A stretch of DNA of 64,000 bases, from contig NZ_CP019607.1 in NCBI RefSeq assembly GCF_001998865.1, positions 372,001-436,000 of the forward strand, read 5' to 3'. This stretch comes from Tessaracoccus flavescens. Lineage in GTDB: Bacteria; Actinomycetota; Actinomycetes; Propionibacteriales; Propionibacteriaceae. Below, piece after piece: positions 1-8,115 of the stretch. Made by a program: the position numbers and the translations under genes. The notes under the pieces were generated by a model. That model was not told where the DNA came from. It did no database searches and saw nothing but the letters and a program-made list of their open reading frames with translations. Every line of letters begins with the position of its first letter. Positions within the stretch are counted from its first letter, which is position 1.

Positions 1-182
1 ACTTCGACCGGACGCTCGTCGGCGAACTCGCTGCGGGCCAAGGCATAGAACGACTCGCCCGCGTCTCCCAGCGTAGGCTCATCGATTGGCCGGAACGCCG
101 AGAACCAGACGACTCCCACACTCACAGCGGCTACCGCGGACCACGACAAGACGAGCGACGGAAAACGTACGCGCGCGGTCAC
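1..182 (-). CDS. Membrane-anchored protein, N-terminal part (cut by window edge)
   Basis: About 60 codons are visible, beginning with a GTG at 182-180 that overlaps the TGA of the upstream lipoprotein gene (GTGA), so the two are translationally coupled. After a short basic N-terminus there is one hydrophobic segment (about residues 10-30, LVLSWSAVAAVSVGVVWF), followed by a polar extracytoplasmic stretch rich in Asp and Glu. A single N-terminal anchor next to a lipoprotein gene would fit an adaptor or periplasmic-type subunit of an export system, but the diagnostic part lies outside the window. That role is inference only. Confidence 0.6.
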   Translation of the reverse strand, partial: MTARVRFPSLVLSWSAVAAVSVGVVWFSAFRPIDEPTLGDAGESFYALARSEFADERPVE

Positions 183-577
183 TCTTCCTTGCCCATGCTG
201 CTCGGGTTCTCCATGCACTTGATCGACTTTTCGGAGTTCACCAACTCCTGAGCCGCCGGATCTACCGGCGTCCCCGAAGAGTCGCCATCCGCGCCAGCCG
301 CCGTCATCAGATCACGAAGATCCTGAGCACCGAACGGTGCCTTCACCAGACCCGCCGCGACAAAGCAGCGCGCGAGCGCCTCGTCCGGATCGAGCTTGTC
401 AGGGTTCATCAGGACATCCACGTACAGCGGCTCAATCAGCGCCGTCGTGCCTCGTGCACACCCATCACTCATGCGGTCGTAGGCGTCGATGTCTCCAGAG
501 ACTTGATAGACGTAGTAGCCGCTCTGATCCTTCAGCTCGACGTTGCCGCCACCATCACGAATGCAGGAGATATAACG
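179..577 (-). pseudogene. Lipoprotein gene, 3' part, separated by the ISL3 element
   Basis: The reading frame is open from the insertion point at 577 down to a TGA at 181-179, and reads as a soluble acidic protein (motifs IDAYDRMSDGC, ALIEPLYVDVLMNPDKLDPDEAL). It has four Cys that may pair outside the cell. It continues the lipoprotein that starts at 4438. Joining 4438-4233 to 577-179 and removing one 8-bp target copy gives 597 bases, exactly 199 codons, with no stop. The ATG at 472 is an internal Met, not a start. The family is one of secreted actinobacterial lipoproteins of unknown function. No function is assigned. Confidence 0.75.
570..577. repeat. Target-site duplication, left copy (ISL3 element 1)
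   Basis: The bases are ATATAACG, next to the left terminal repeat. The copy at 4233-4240 is ACATAACG, so 7 of 8 positions match. An 8-bp duplication is the ISL3-family norm. Confidence 0.75.
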
Positions 578-600
578 GGCTCTTCGGACCTGAGTGTGGG
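578..600 (+). repeat. Terminal inverted repeat, left end of ISL3 element 1
   Basis: This 23-bp repeat (GGCTCTTCGGACC...) is a perfect inverse of 4210-4232. The transposase stop codon lies two bases inside it, at 602-604. Confidence 0.92.
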
Positions 601-601
601 G

Positions 602-1399
602 TCATAGTTGGAGTCCGCCGCCGATGAGGAGCATTCTGAGGCGGTAGTTTTCTCGGTTGCGGAACCCGCGTGCGACGCGGCGGGCGAGTTCGATCAGGCC
701 GTTGATCGCTTCAGTCCCACCGTTGCTGGCACCGTCGGTGGTGAAGTAGGCCAGAAACGCTGTGCGCCACTGTTTCAGCGTGTTGCCCAGCCGGCGGATC
801 TCGGGGATCGGGCAGGTCGGGAACGAGGCGATGACTTTCTCCGCGACAACCCGGCCGAGTGCCTTGGTGCGTTGATGGTAGACCGAGCGAAGGTCTTGGG
901 AACAGCGGTAGGCCACCTCGACCTCCACGTGGCGCTCATCAGCGACGAACGCGGCGTGCAGTCGGGCTTGCTGTTTCTCGGTGAGACGCTCCTGCCCGGC
1001 GCGCAACAGGTGACGGATCCCATACAACGGGTCACCCTTGCGGCCGCGGTGGCCGTGGATCTCTTGCTGGAGGCGGCGACGGACATCGTCCACGGCGGAG
1101 GTGCCGAGTTTCACGATGTGGAAGGCGTCAACGACGGTCTCGGCGTCGGCGAGTTTGTCGTCGATGGCGTTCTTGTAGCCGTGGAACGGATCCAAGGTGG
1201 CGATCTTGACCCCGGTCCGGAACACGTCGCCGCGCTCATCGAGCCAGGTCCTGTAGACAGTCCCGGAGCGGCCAGGCACGAGATCCAGTAACCGGGCTTT
1301 GACTACTGGTTTCCCGGTCTTCGGGTGTCGGTGGCGGGTCAGATCCACCATGCCGGTGAGTTCTTTGGGGCCACGCTTGCGTGGCGAGACGTGATGCCA
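602..1399 (-). CDS. ISL3 transposase, exon 2 (C-terminal 265 residues)
   Basis: This is the downstream exon of the DDE transposase. It resumes at the Trp of the conserved VDEHI-W motif (WHHVSPRKRGPKELTGMVDL), continues through VDAFHIVKL (second catalytic Asp region) and GHRGRKGDPLYG, and ends with the GGTEAINGLIELARRVARGFRN block that carries the catalytic Glu. Joined to 3582-4109 after intron removal it gives 441 residues, the full length for ISL3 transposases. Expression of active protein requires splicing of the intron. The codon phase is preserved exactly across the junction. Confidence 0.9.
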   Translation of the reverse strand, partial: WHHVSPRKRGPKELTGMVDLTRHRHPKTGKPVVKARLLDLVPGRSGTVYRTWLDERGDVFRTGVKIATLDPFHGYKNAIDDKLADAETVVDAFHIVKLGTSAVDDVRRRLQQEIHGHRGRKGDPLYGIRHLLRAGQERLTEKQQARLHAAFVADERHVEVEVAYRCSQDLRSVYHQRTKALGRVVAEKVIASFPTCPIPEIRRLGNTLKQWRTAFLAYFTTDGASNGGTEAINGLIELARRVARGFRNRENYRLRMLLIGGGLQL

Positions 1400-1496
<97 letters not shown>

Positions 1497-1515
1497 TCCA
1501 TGAGAGAGGGCTGGT

Positions 1516-2983
1516 TCAGCTGGTGGTGACAGCTGGCCGGTCCCAGGGGGTAGGGATGTGGTAGCCGCGGTAGCGGTACCTGGTCACCGGGACGCTCGCG
1601 GCGCCGGTGAACCGTTTCCCGTTGTGAGCGAGGCGCCAGGTTCCGGGCAGGCAGTACCTGCGGCGGAGTTCTGGCCATCCGAGTCGGCGGTGCTTCTTGC
1701 GTAGCCATGCCGTGATCCGCTCCCACGTGTAGGAGTCGATCGCGGCGAAGGTCGCTTTGGCCACCGCATACCGGAAGTAGTTCGCCCATCCCCGCAGCAC
1801 CCGCCCGAGATAGTCCATGAGGTATCCCGGGTCCCGGTGCAGGGTGTTCCTGTAGGTCATGGTCTTCACCCGCTGTCTGATCGAGGCGATCGCCTTCTTC
1901 GCGGGCAGGGTGTAGACGTACCACTTGTTGCTGCCTCGTCTCCGCATCCGTCGGATGTGGAAACCGAGGAAGTCGAACCCGTGGTCGATGTGGACCACGC
2001 GGGTCTTCTCCGGCGACAGACGCAACCCCATCGGGGCCAGCACGTCTGCCACCTCGTGACGCAACTGCTCGGCGTGTTCTTGGCTGACCCTTCACCACGA
2101 TGACGAAGTCATCGGCGTAACGGATCAGCCGGTAGGACGCCTTGCCGTGGTCACGGCGCCAGGCCCGCTTTCCGGCCGTGCCCATCTCATGGTCCCAGCG
2201 GCGAGCGAACTCGTCATCGAGGACTGATAGGGCAATGTTGGCCAGCAGCGGGGACAAGATCCCGCCCTGTGGGGTGCCGGTGATCATCCCCTCGGTCGTG
2301 CCCACCGTGGTGAGCACTCCCGCTTTCAGGAACGCCTTGACCAGCGCGAGCACCCGCTTGTCACCGATCCTGCACCGGAGCCGGTCCATCAAGGCGGTGT
2401 GGTCGATCATGTCGAAACACGCCTCAATGTCGGCCTCCAGCACCCACTCATACGATTTGCTCGCGAAGTGGTGGATCTCGGCGACCGCGTCCTGCGCGCG
2501 CCGGTTAGGTCTGAACCCATAGGAGCACGACTTGAAGTCGGCCTCGAAGATGGGTTCCAGCACCAGCTTCAAAGCTGCCTGCACCACCCGGTCGGTCACG
2601 GTCGGGATGCCCAACTTGCGCAGCTTGCCGCTGGCCTTGGGGATCATCACCTGCCGCACCGGCACCGGCCTGAACTCTCCAGCCCTCAACTGAGCGCGGA
2701 GGTTCCGCAGGAACTCCTCCACCCCGACCCCGGAACTGATCCGTGCCACGGAGACACGGTCCACCCCGGGAGTCTTGGACCCCTTGTTCCCAGCGACGCG
2801 TTCCCACGCCATCGTCAAGAACGCCGGATCACACACAAGGTTCCACAGGTCATCGAACCGGCGGCCACCATCGGTGGCCGCCCAACCATGCAGCTTGGTC
2901 TGCATCCTCCGTACCCCCAGATAGGCCCGAGCATCGCTGGGCCACCCGGAGGCGCCGACATTCACCGGCGCGTCTTCGGACAT
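1516..2983 (-). pseudogene. Group II intron reverse transcriptase/maturase, frameshifted
   Basis: This is the intron-encoded protein. The 5' frame (ATG at 2983, preceded by GAAGGTG; an upstream in-frame ATG lies at 3028) carries the RT blocks: [39 protein letters not shown] and the catalytic [10 protein letters not shown]. Just after YADD, near base 2087, the frame changes: the remaining RT-7 block ([23 protein letters not shown] begins here) and the maturase X domain ([16 protein letters not shown]) are in another frame ending at 1516. Removing one base restores a 488-residue protein. No HNH endonuclease domain is seen. Either the gene is dead and splicing needs a maturase in trans, or the shift is a sequencing error. 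Confidence 0.88.
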
Positions 2984-3581
2984 TACATTCACCTTCTTCT
3001 GCTTTCTCTCACTGCCGCCCTTCCCCATGTGACCGGCTTTCCCGGCCTCGGAGTACTACGACGGCTCCGCCCCACCCACACCCTTCGGCAGGCAACGCAC
3101 CTATCCCCACCAATGCGGGGAGCGGAATGCGGATGGTTCCCACGTTCACTGTTGTTCGGTTGACGGGCGAGGTGTCCGGCTTTGCCCCTGCGGCATCGTC
3201 GTGGCTACGCCGTAGACCTTCACCACGACCTGCCGGACCCGACACATACCACCGTTCCGACAGTTCCCCACCCGCCACGGCCATCAGCGACGGCCCCGAC
3301 AAGCGGTTACGCACCGCAAACCAGCCCCGATCCACCGGGTTAGAGCTGGGCGACGATCAAGAGGCTTTACGACACCGGTTCCTCTCGTACACCTTCCCGT
3401 CTTGCTCACCAGACACGGCCCATCCGGCAGTACCGGACCGTCCTGACTTTGTCACGGCTGCTCCCACCCACCCCAGTCGTTCCCCCAGGACAGGCTGCCG
3501 TCAGCTTCACCTGGCCGCTACGACGGCCAACCAATGCAGGTCTCCCACCTCCATCCGATACAACAGCGCCTCGTGGCGCAC

Positions 3582-4109
3582 AATATGCTCATCGACGCCC
3601 AAAGAGGTGACACCCTCGAAGCGGGCCTCATCGGCGGCGGCGGCTTCCAATACAGGCTGGATCGCCCGCCACAGCGTCTTCCAGGTGGTGCCGAGCTGAC
3701 GCGACAATCCCTGGATGGAGGCCTGCTCGTCACGCAGCTGCCCGATGGCCCACCGGATCGCCCGGGTCGTCAGTTTCCGGCCGGCCAACGCGACCGACGG
3801 GTCCTGTTCGGCGAAGGAGCCCACCAGGCACGTCGGCTCGGGGCAGATCCATCGGTGTTTGCGCCATCGCAGCCGCACCGGCCGCCCGAAACACGGGGCA
3901 TCGACGAGCTCTGCCACCGTTCGGCCATGTCCATGCGCCACGACCCCGCAGACCGGGCATCCCATCACCGTCGGCGCCGACTCGATCATGACCTTCAGCT
4001 GCCCGTCGTCTTCCTTGACGTCGGTGACGTGGAAGCCGGCCAGGCCCACGAGAAGGTCACAACGCTCGCAGTAGCTGCCTGCAGCGTCGCAGGACGTAGG
4101 ATCAGTCAT
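3582..4109 (-). CDS. ISL3 transposase, exon 1 (N-terminal 176 residues)
   Basis: The upstream exon of the DDE transposase starts at ATG 4109. It has the ISL3 N-terminal zinc finger (CPVCG at about 47-51, then CPEPTC) and a helix-turn-helix region (QLRDEQASIQGLSRQLGTTWKTL begins about residue 123). It ends with SLGVDEHI, which contains the first catalytic Asp. The reading frame runs on for 24 codons into the intron to a stop at 3507, but that tail is intron sequence (it begins GTGCG). Without splicing only a truncated DNA-binding fragment would be made. Confidence 0.9.
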
Positions 4110-4209
4110 CGTCGGGGTCCTTGCCGATCGAGGAGGTTAGAGTCCTTCGATCATCAGGGGCCCCGGCCCCTATCCCCGGCTCACCACGCCGATCAGCGTG
4201 TCACGCTCA

Positions 4210-4232
4210 CCCACACTCAGGTCCGAAGAGCC
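4210..4232 (-). repeat. Terminal inverted repeat, right end of ISL3 element 1
   Basis: This is the perfect 23-bp inverse of 578-600. Pairing stops immediately inside it. Confidence 0.92.
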
Positions 4233-4240
4233 ACATAACG
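4233..4240. repeat. Target-site duplication, right copy (ISL3 element 1)
   Basis: The bases are ACATAACG, against ATATAACG at 570-577. The single difference probably arose after insertion. Confidence 0.75.
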
Positions 4241-4438
4241 CTGCATTGCCTCCTCGTACTCCGCCCGCGTGATCTCCCCATCCTCCAGGACGGCGCGCTC
4301 GAAATCCGACGTAGCGAACTCTTTCGCCTGCCGAAAATCCTCCGCGTAGGGATTGGTCGCTGGGGCTGGACCCGAACACCCGGCGCCCGCGATGGCGGTC
4401 GTCAACACACACAAGAGGGCTCGCCCGTGGAACTTCAC
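4233..4438 (-). pseudogene. Lipoprotein gene, 5' part, interrupted by the ISL3 element
   Basis: The likely start is GTG at 4438 (VKFHGRALLCVLTTAIAGAGC), giving a basic N-terminus, a hydrophobic segment and a lipobox-like AGAGC with Cys 21. The mature part begins SGPAPATNPYAEDFRQAKEF. Translation would run 13 residues into the hairpin-like insertion border and stop. The rest of the gene is at 577-179. The original protein would be about 198 residues. It starts 13 bases after the end of the small secreted-protein gene, so the genes were probably one operon. The function is not recognised. Confidence 0.75.
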
Positions 4439-4451
4439 AAGGAACCTACGC

Positions 4452-4808
4452 TCAGAAGTACATCCAGTCGTTCCAGCTAGAGCTTCCAGCCGAGAGCTGA
4501 ATCCGCAGACCATGTCCCGCACCAGACACCCCACCGGTGGCTGAAACGTAGGAGTTGCGCGACTTCGGTCCATCTGTGATCGTCGGGTAGTTGGCGATGT
4601 ACCGCATCACACGCGCCTGCACGTTGCCAGCGCAGTCGTTGCTCTTCGCACGCGTTCAGCTCAGCGAAGAGGAATCCCCCTTGGTGCCAAGCGCCGTGCA
4701 CCCGCTCGGACTCGGGTTGGCCATCGGCGCAGCCGGTGCCGCGCTTGCTGGTGCAACACTCGCTACTCCGGTCGGAACGAGCGCCGCGACAGCTCCGGAA
4801 ACCTTCAT
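4452..4808 (-). pseudogene. Small secreted protein gene with an in-frame TGA
   Basis: ATG at 4808 follows AAGGAG by ten bases. The N-terminus (MKVSGAVAALVPTGVASVAP then ASA) is a signal peptide with an AxA cleavage site. After 50 codons there is a TGA at 4658-4656, yet the same frame stays open for 67 more codons with ordinary composition (DCAGNVQARVMRYIANYP, then SYVSATGGVSGAG, ending SWNDWMYF) to a TGA at 4454-4452. The simplest reading is a recent nonsense mutation in a gene for a 118-residue exported protein. It is the first gene of the operon with the lipoprotein and membrane-anchored protein. A secreted peptide upstream of such genes resembles lactococcin-972-type loci in layout only. 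Confidence 0.6.
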
Positions 4809-5021
4809 TGCCTTCACACTCCTTCTCGCAGGTGGTTCTGACCCTAGCATCCGCATGGCGGAGCCACAGGCCGTATGCAGATCCTCAACGATCACAGCAT
4901 GGCGAACAAGCTCCGAGCCCACACCACCTCGACTTATAACAATTTGGCAACGCTTCTCAAGTTCAGGTAGAAGCGCCTCGAAGAAGGTAGGCTGACTGGC
5001 CAACCGTGAGGAGGATTGGGG
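4809..5021. promoter_or_regulatory. Divergent intergenic region between the two secreted-protein operons
   Basis: This 213-bp spacer holds the promoters for both directions. It contains an inverted repeat, CGCTTCT at 4951-4957 and AGAAGCG at 4969-4975, 47 bases before the matrixin start, which could be an operator or a leader hairpin. It also has an AT-rich patch (TTATAACAATTT, about 4935-4946) in otherwise GC-rich DNA. No coding sequence is convincing here. Confidence 0.4.
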
Positions 5022-5561
5022 ATGAAAATCGTTCACAGGTTCTTCGCCGCCTTCGTCGTGGGGACCCTCATAGTCTTCGCGGCTCAGCTTGACGCGAACG
5101 CCTACACGACGACCGGCTGCAAATGGGGGTCGGGCACCATCAAGGTCGACACTCGCTATGTCAACGGACATTTCTTCACCGCCATCAAGCAGGCGATCTC
5201 CAACTACACTTCCGCGACGGACGTCACGATGTCGTATGTCGACGCAAGCGGCCCCGGACTGAAGGCGCAGAACGCTGATTATGGGTATACCGGCTGGGAA
5301 GGTAAGGCGGATTGGACATGTGCGTTGGGGCGCTACATCGGCGTTACCGCGAAGATCAACATGACCTACCTGCCGGGAACCTCCAGCACCGACGTCCCTC
5401 GCCTGAAGGTCGTCTGGCTGCACGAACTCGGTCATTCAATCGGGCTTGGACACGTATCGACTGTCAAGCGCGTTATGTATACGTCTGCTAGCACGGCATA
5501 CAGCAATGGTGTCCGCAGCCTGACCAGCGACGAAATCGCTGGTGTGAACGCGCTCTACTAA
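5022..5561 (+). CDS. Secreted matrixin-family zinc metalloprotease
   Basis: The protein has 179 residues. ATG 5022 is preceded by GAGGAG at 5008-5013. Residues 1-26 form a signal peptide (hydrophobic core FFAAFVVGTLIVFAA, likely cleavage after ANA). The protease signature HELGHSIGLGH (about residues 136-146) gives three zinc-binding His and the catalytic Glu, and VMYTSAS downstream provides the Met-turn of metzincins. The small size and lack of an obvious propeptide suggest a minimal catalytic domain acting outside the cell. It is followed closely by a lipoprotein and a small membrane protein, so the three look like one transcription unit. The substrate is unknown. Confidence 0.85.
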   Translation: MKIVHRFFAAFVVGTLIVFAAQLDANAYTTTGCKWGSGTIKVDTRYVNGHFFTAIKQAISNYTSATDVTMSYVDASGPGLKAQNADYGYTGWEGKADWTCALGRYIGVTAKINMTYLPGTSSTDVPRLKVVWLHELGHSIGLGHVSTVKRVMYTSASTAYSNGVRSLTSDEIAGVNALY

Positions 5562-5578
5562 AATCGGAGGCGATGATC

Positions 5579-6115
5579 ATGTCACGTATCTACACGGCAG
5601 CCGTGGTGCTCCTGCTCAGCTTGCTCACCGGATGTGCCGCTGTCACCAGCGGGGGCGAAGTTTCGCGCGTCCGCCTCTACGGATCAGTCAGCGAGATGGC
5701 CGAAGACAGCGCCCTGGTCGTCACCGGACGCGTGGTCGAAACCAAGACAGTCCGTGATTTCGACGATGAAACTGACTTCACGCTCTCCACGGTTGAGGTC
5801 CTGGAGTCGAACGACGCGAAGGTCGGGGACCTGCTCACCGTTCGTCAGTTCGGCTCAGATAAGCAGGAGCCTGTGGTGCCGTTGCTTGTCACAGGACATG
5901 AATACCTGCTTTTCTTGACGAGCTCCGGACTCAAGGGAGATCTGGCCACCCATTACTATGTGACCGGGAGCAACGCGGGTATCTACGAACTGGCTGATGA
6001 GTCGAAAGCACGCGGTGGCGTTCGAGAACCATCCGCCCGTCAGATCTCGCCCACAGACGGAGAACACCTCCCCGTAGACCTGGACCAGTCTACGATCGAG
6101 CAACTGGTGAGCTAA
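5579..6115 (+). CDS. Lipoprotein of unknown function, matrixin-associated
   Basis: The protein has 178 residues. The second of two close ATGs (5579) is preferred because CGGAGG at 5565-5570 is eight bases upstream. The N-terminus ends in the lipobox LLTGC, so the mature protein would be lipid-anchored on the outer face of the membrane. The mature domain looks beta-rich (DSALVVTGRVVETKTV, then VTGHEYLLFLTSSGL) and resembles small actinobacterial secreted proteins seen beside matrixin-type proteases. It lies 17 bases after the protease gene, and a role as inhibitor, anchor or substrate partner is possible but unproven. Confidence 0.7.
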   Translation: MSRIYTAAVVLLLSLLTGCAAVTSGGEVSRVRLYGSVSEMAEDSALVVTGRVVETKTVRDFDDETDFTLSTVEVLESNDAKVGDLLTVRQFGSDKQEPVVPLLVTGHEYLLFLTSSGLKGDLATHYYVTGSNAGIYELADESKARGGVREPSARQISPTDGEHLPVDLDQSTIEQLVS

Positions 6116-6118
6116 CCA

Positions 6119-6310
6119 GTGAAGAAGGTGCGGCGTATAGTTCCAGGGCTGGCCGTGATTTTACTCGGCCTGGTAGTCCTCACCGTAACCACGACATTCA
6201 GCTGCTCCGAGGCATATTGCGGCCCAATCTACGCCCCCTCCAGCCTTCTGTTCGTCGTCGCCACATTTGTGGCCGGAGGTTATCTTCTGTTCAGAAGAAG
6301 GCCCCGCTGA
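6119..6310 (+). CDS. Small two-helix membrane protein
   Basis: The protein has 63 residues from GTG 6119, three bases after the lipoprotein stop. It has two hydrophobic segments (about residues 9-26 and 42-57), a short Cys-containing loop (SCSEAYCGP) and an Arg-rich C-terminus. It is probably translationally coupled to the lipoprotein gene. No family is recognised. ISL3 element 2 inserted 31 bases after its stop, so any further genes of the operon may have been displaced. Confidence 0.55.
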   Translation: MKKVRRIVPGLAVILLGLVVLTVTTTFSCSEAYCGPIYAPSSLLFVVATFVAGGYLLFRRRPR

Positions 6311-6333
6311 ACTACACCGCTCGTGGGTTGCAT

Positions 6334-6341
6334 GCGTTAGT
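6334..6341. repeat. Target-site duplication, left copy (ISL3 element 2)
   Basis: GCGTTAGT, identical to 7777-7784. The perfect match points to a fairly recent insertion. Confidence 0.93.
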
Positions 6342-6366
6342 GGCTCTTCACAATCGAGGGTGTAGG
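6342..6366 (+). repeat. Terminal inverted repeat, left end of ISL3 element 2
   Basis: The repeat begins GGCTCTTCACAAT and pairs with 7752-7776 over 25 bp, with two adjacent mismatches. Confidence 0.9.
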
Positions 6367-6462
6367 TAGCGCTGTTCGGGGTTGCGGCGTGGCGGCTGGC
6401 TGAAGGGGTCGAGGCCCTCCGAAGATGGAAGTTCTCACGCTCCCCATCTGGAAGACCTCGAC

Positions 6463-7770
6463 GTGTCCGACGCTACCTTCACGTGCCCTGATCTGACTAG
6501 TTTCTGCCGTCTCGACGGCCTCGGGTTGGAAGTCACCGGCCAGCGCATCGAACCCGACCGTGCGATCCTGGCCTGCCGCCCGGTCGACGCCGACGACTGG
6601 TGCCGAGACTGCGGCGGCCAGGGCCTCATCCGGGGCTCGGTGGTGCGACTCTTGTCGCATGTCCCGCTGGGGTGGCGCCCTACCGTGCTGCACGTGCGGC
6701 TGCGGCGCTATCGGTGCATCGAGTGCGGGCGGGTGTGGCGTCAAGACACCAGTGCCGCAGCCGAGCCGCGTTCGAAGCTGTCGCGCGCGGCGCTGCGTTG
6801 GGGACTGGAAGGACTTGTGGTCCAACACCTGAGCATGTCCAGGATCGCCGCCGGTCTCGACGTCGCGTGGAACACCGCCAACGACGCCGTGCTGGCAGAA
6901 GGACAGCGCGTCCTCATCAGCGACCTGGCCCGGTTCGACGGGGTCAAGGTGATCGGGGTCGACGAGCATTGCTGGCGCCATACCCGCCGTGGTGAGAAAT
7001 ACGTCACCGTGATCATCGACCTCACCCCCACCAGGGACGGCACCGGTCCGGCGCGCTTGTTGGACATGGTCGAGGGACGCTCGAAACAGGTGTTCAAGAC
7101 GTGGCTCGCCGCCCGCCCCCGAGCCTGGCGCAAGGGGATCGAGGTCGTCGCGATGGACGGATTCACCGGCTACAAGACCGCGGCGGTCGAGGAACTCGGC
7201 AACGCCACCACGGTGATGGACCCGTTCCACGTCGTCCGGCTCGCCGGCGAAGCGCTCACCCGCTGCCGCCAGCGCGTCCAGCAAGACACCTGCGGGCATC
7301 GGGGCCGCGCCGGTGACCCACTCTACCGCGCCCGCCGCACCCTGCTCACCGGCGTCGATCTACTCACCGACAAGCAAGTCGCCCGACTGGAGGCACTGTT
7401 CGCCGACGAACAGCACACCGAGGTCTACGCGACATGGAGTATCTACCAACGACTCGTCGTGGCTTACCGGAATCCCGACAAGCAACTTGGACGGTTCCTC
7501 CTTCAAGGCGTGATCGACTCGGTCAGCACCGGCGTCCCGAGAGACCTCGTCGAGCTCGTCAGCCTGGGCCGGACCCTCCACCGACGGGCGGCCGACGTGC
7601 TCGCCTTCTTCGACCGCCCAGGCACCAGCAACGGCCCAACCGAAGCGATCAATGGCCGCCTCGAGCACCTCCGCGGGATCGCACTCGGCTTCCGGAACCT
7701 GACCCACTACATAGCCCGGAGTCTCCTCGAAACCGGAGGATTCAAACCCCTCCTACACCCTGCATTGTGA
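6463..7770 (+). CDS. ISL3-family transposase
   Basis: The DDE transposase has 435 residues from GTG 6463 (VSDATFTCPDLTSFCRLDGL, the usual start of this subgroup); the frame is open upstream to 6382. The N-terminal zinc finger (CRDCGGQG and RRYRCIECGRVW) binds the ends. IGVDEHCWRH carries the first catalytic Asp, VVAMDGFTGYKTA and TVMDPFHVVRLAG follow with the second Asp, and GPTEAINGRLEHLRGIALGF carries the Glu. The stop TGA lies within the right inverted repeat. The gene is complete and probably active. Confidence 0.93.
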   Translation: MSDATFTCPDLTSFCRLDGLGLEVTGQRIEPDRAILACRPVDADDWCRDCGGQGLIRGSVVRLLSHVPLGWRPTVLHVRLRRYRCIECGRVWRQDTSAAAEPRSKLSRAALRWGLEGLVVQHLSMSRIAAGLDVAWNTANDAVLAEGQRVLISDLARFDGVKVIGVDEHCWRHTRRGEKYVTVIIDLTPTRDGTGPARLLDMVEGRSKQVFKTWLAARPRAWRKGIEVVAMDGFTGYKTAAVEELGNATTVMDPFHVVRLAGEALTRCRQRVQQDTCGHRGRAGDPLYRARRTLLTGVDLLTDKQVARLEALFADEQHTEVYATWSIYQRLVVAYRNPDKQLGRFLLQGVIDSVSTGVPRDLVELVSLGRTLHRRAADVLAFFDRPGTSNGPTEAINGRLEHLRGIALGFRNLTHYIARSLLETGGFKPLLHPAL

Positions 7771-7776
7771 AGAGCC
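7752..7776 (-). repeat. Terminal inverted repeat, right end of ISL3 element 2
   Basis: Inverse of 6342-6366. It overlaps the end of the transposase gene. Confidence 0.9.
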
Positions 7777-7784
7777 GCGTTAGT
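7777..7784. repeat. Target-site duplication, right copy (ISL3 element 2)
   Basis: GCGTTAGT, identical to 6334-6341. Confidence 0.93.
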
Positions 7785-7816
7785 TCTCTGACGGTTGTTC
7801 CAGGCGTTGAGGTAGA

Positions 7817-7856
7817 CGAGCCCGCCTAGCCGCGTAGCAGCTGCTAGGCGGGCTCG
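7817..7856. repeat. 14-bp perfect hairpin downstream of ISL3 element 2
   Basis: The arms CGAGCCCGCCTAGC and GCTAGGCGGGCTCG enclose a 12-base loop. It may be a factor-independent terminator for the displaced matrixin operon, but there is no clear T-run on either strand, so the role is uncertain. Confidence 0.4.
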
Positions 7857-7959
7857 CTTCTCAAGTTCTATCGATGGACCGACCTGCCGTGACCTGATCG
7901 TCGTATTATTTTGTTCGCCACTGGGGTTGGGCCAGCACCGGGGACCGTCCCAACTGAGT

Positions 7960-8065
7960 ATTCGCTCTTCTGAGGGCCACTGATATTGGGGTTCAGGGCC
8001 ACTCGCCGTTCGATGTGATCGTGTCGGTGAGGGCCAGTGAGTATTCGTGTTCGGGGGCACCTTCC
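7960..8065 (+). repeat. Repeated end motifs of an IS21-type element (remnant)
   Basis: Related short motifs recur: GGGCCACTGATATTGGGGTT (7975-7994), GGGCCACTCG (about 7997-8006) and GGGCCAGTGAGTATTCGTGTT (from about 8032), with GAGTATTCG also at 7956-7964. Several related repeats at one end, just upstream of an istA-like start, are typical of the IS21 family. The rest of 7785-7959 shows no coding sequence. Confidence 0.45.
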
Positions 8066-8115
8066 TAGGCTCCTTCTGCCGCGTGATAGGCCACGCGGCA
8101 GAAGGAGTAATTCGG

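Larger units (their letters stand above)
6342..7776 (+). mobile_element. ISL3-family insertion sequence, intact
   Basis: This 1435-bp element has 25-bp terminal inverted repeats (GGCTCTTCACAAT... at each end, two mismatches) and a perfect 8-bp target duplication GCGTTAGT. It holds a single uninterrupted transposase gene. The inner end sequences and transposase differ from element 1, so it is a different ISL3 member and not a copy. It separates the matrixin cassette from IS21 remnants. Confidence 0.95.

Noticed and set aside
86..607. Rightward open frame of 173 codons at the left edge
   Set aside because: It is arginine-rich and antisense to the lipoprotein remnant and partial membrane protein; it has no family features and runs across the ISL3 end.
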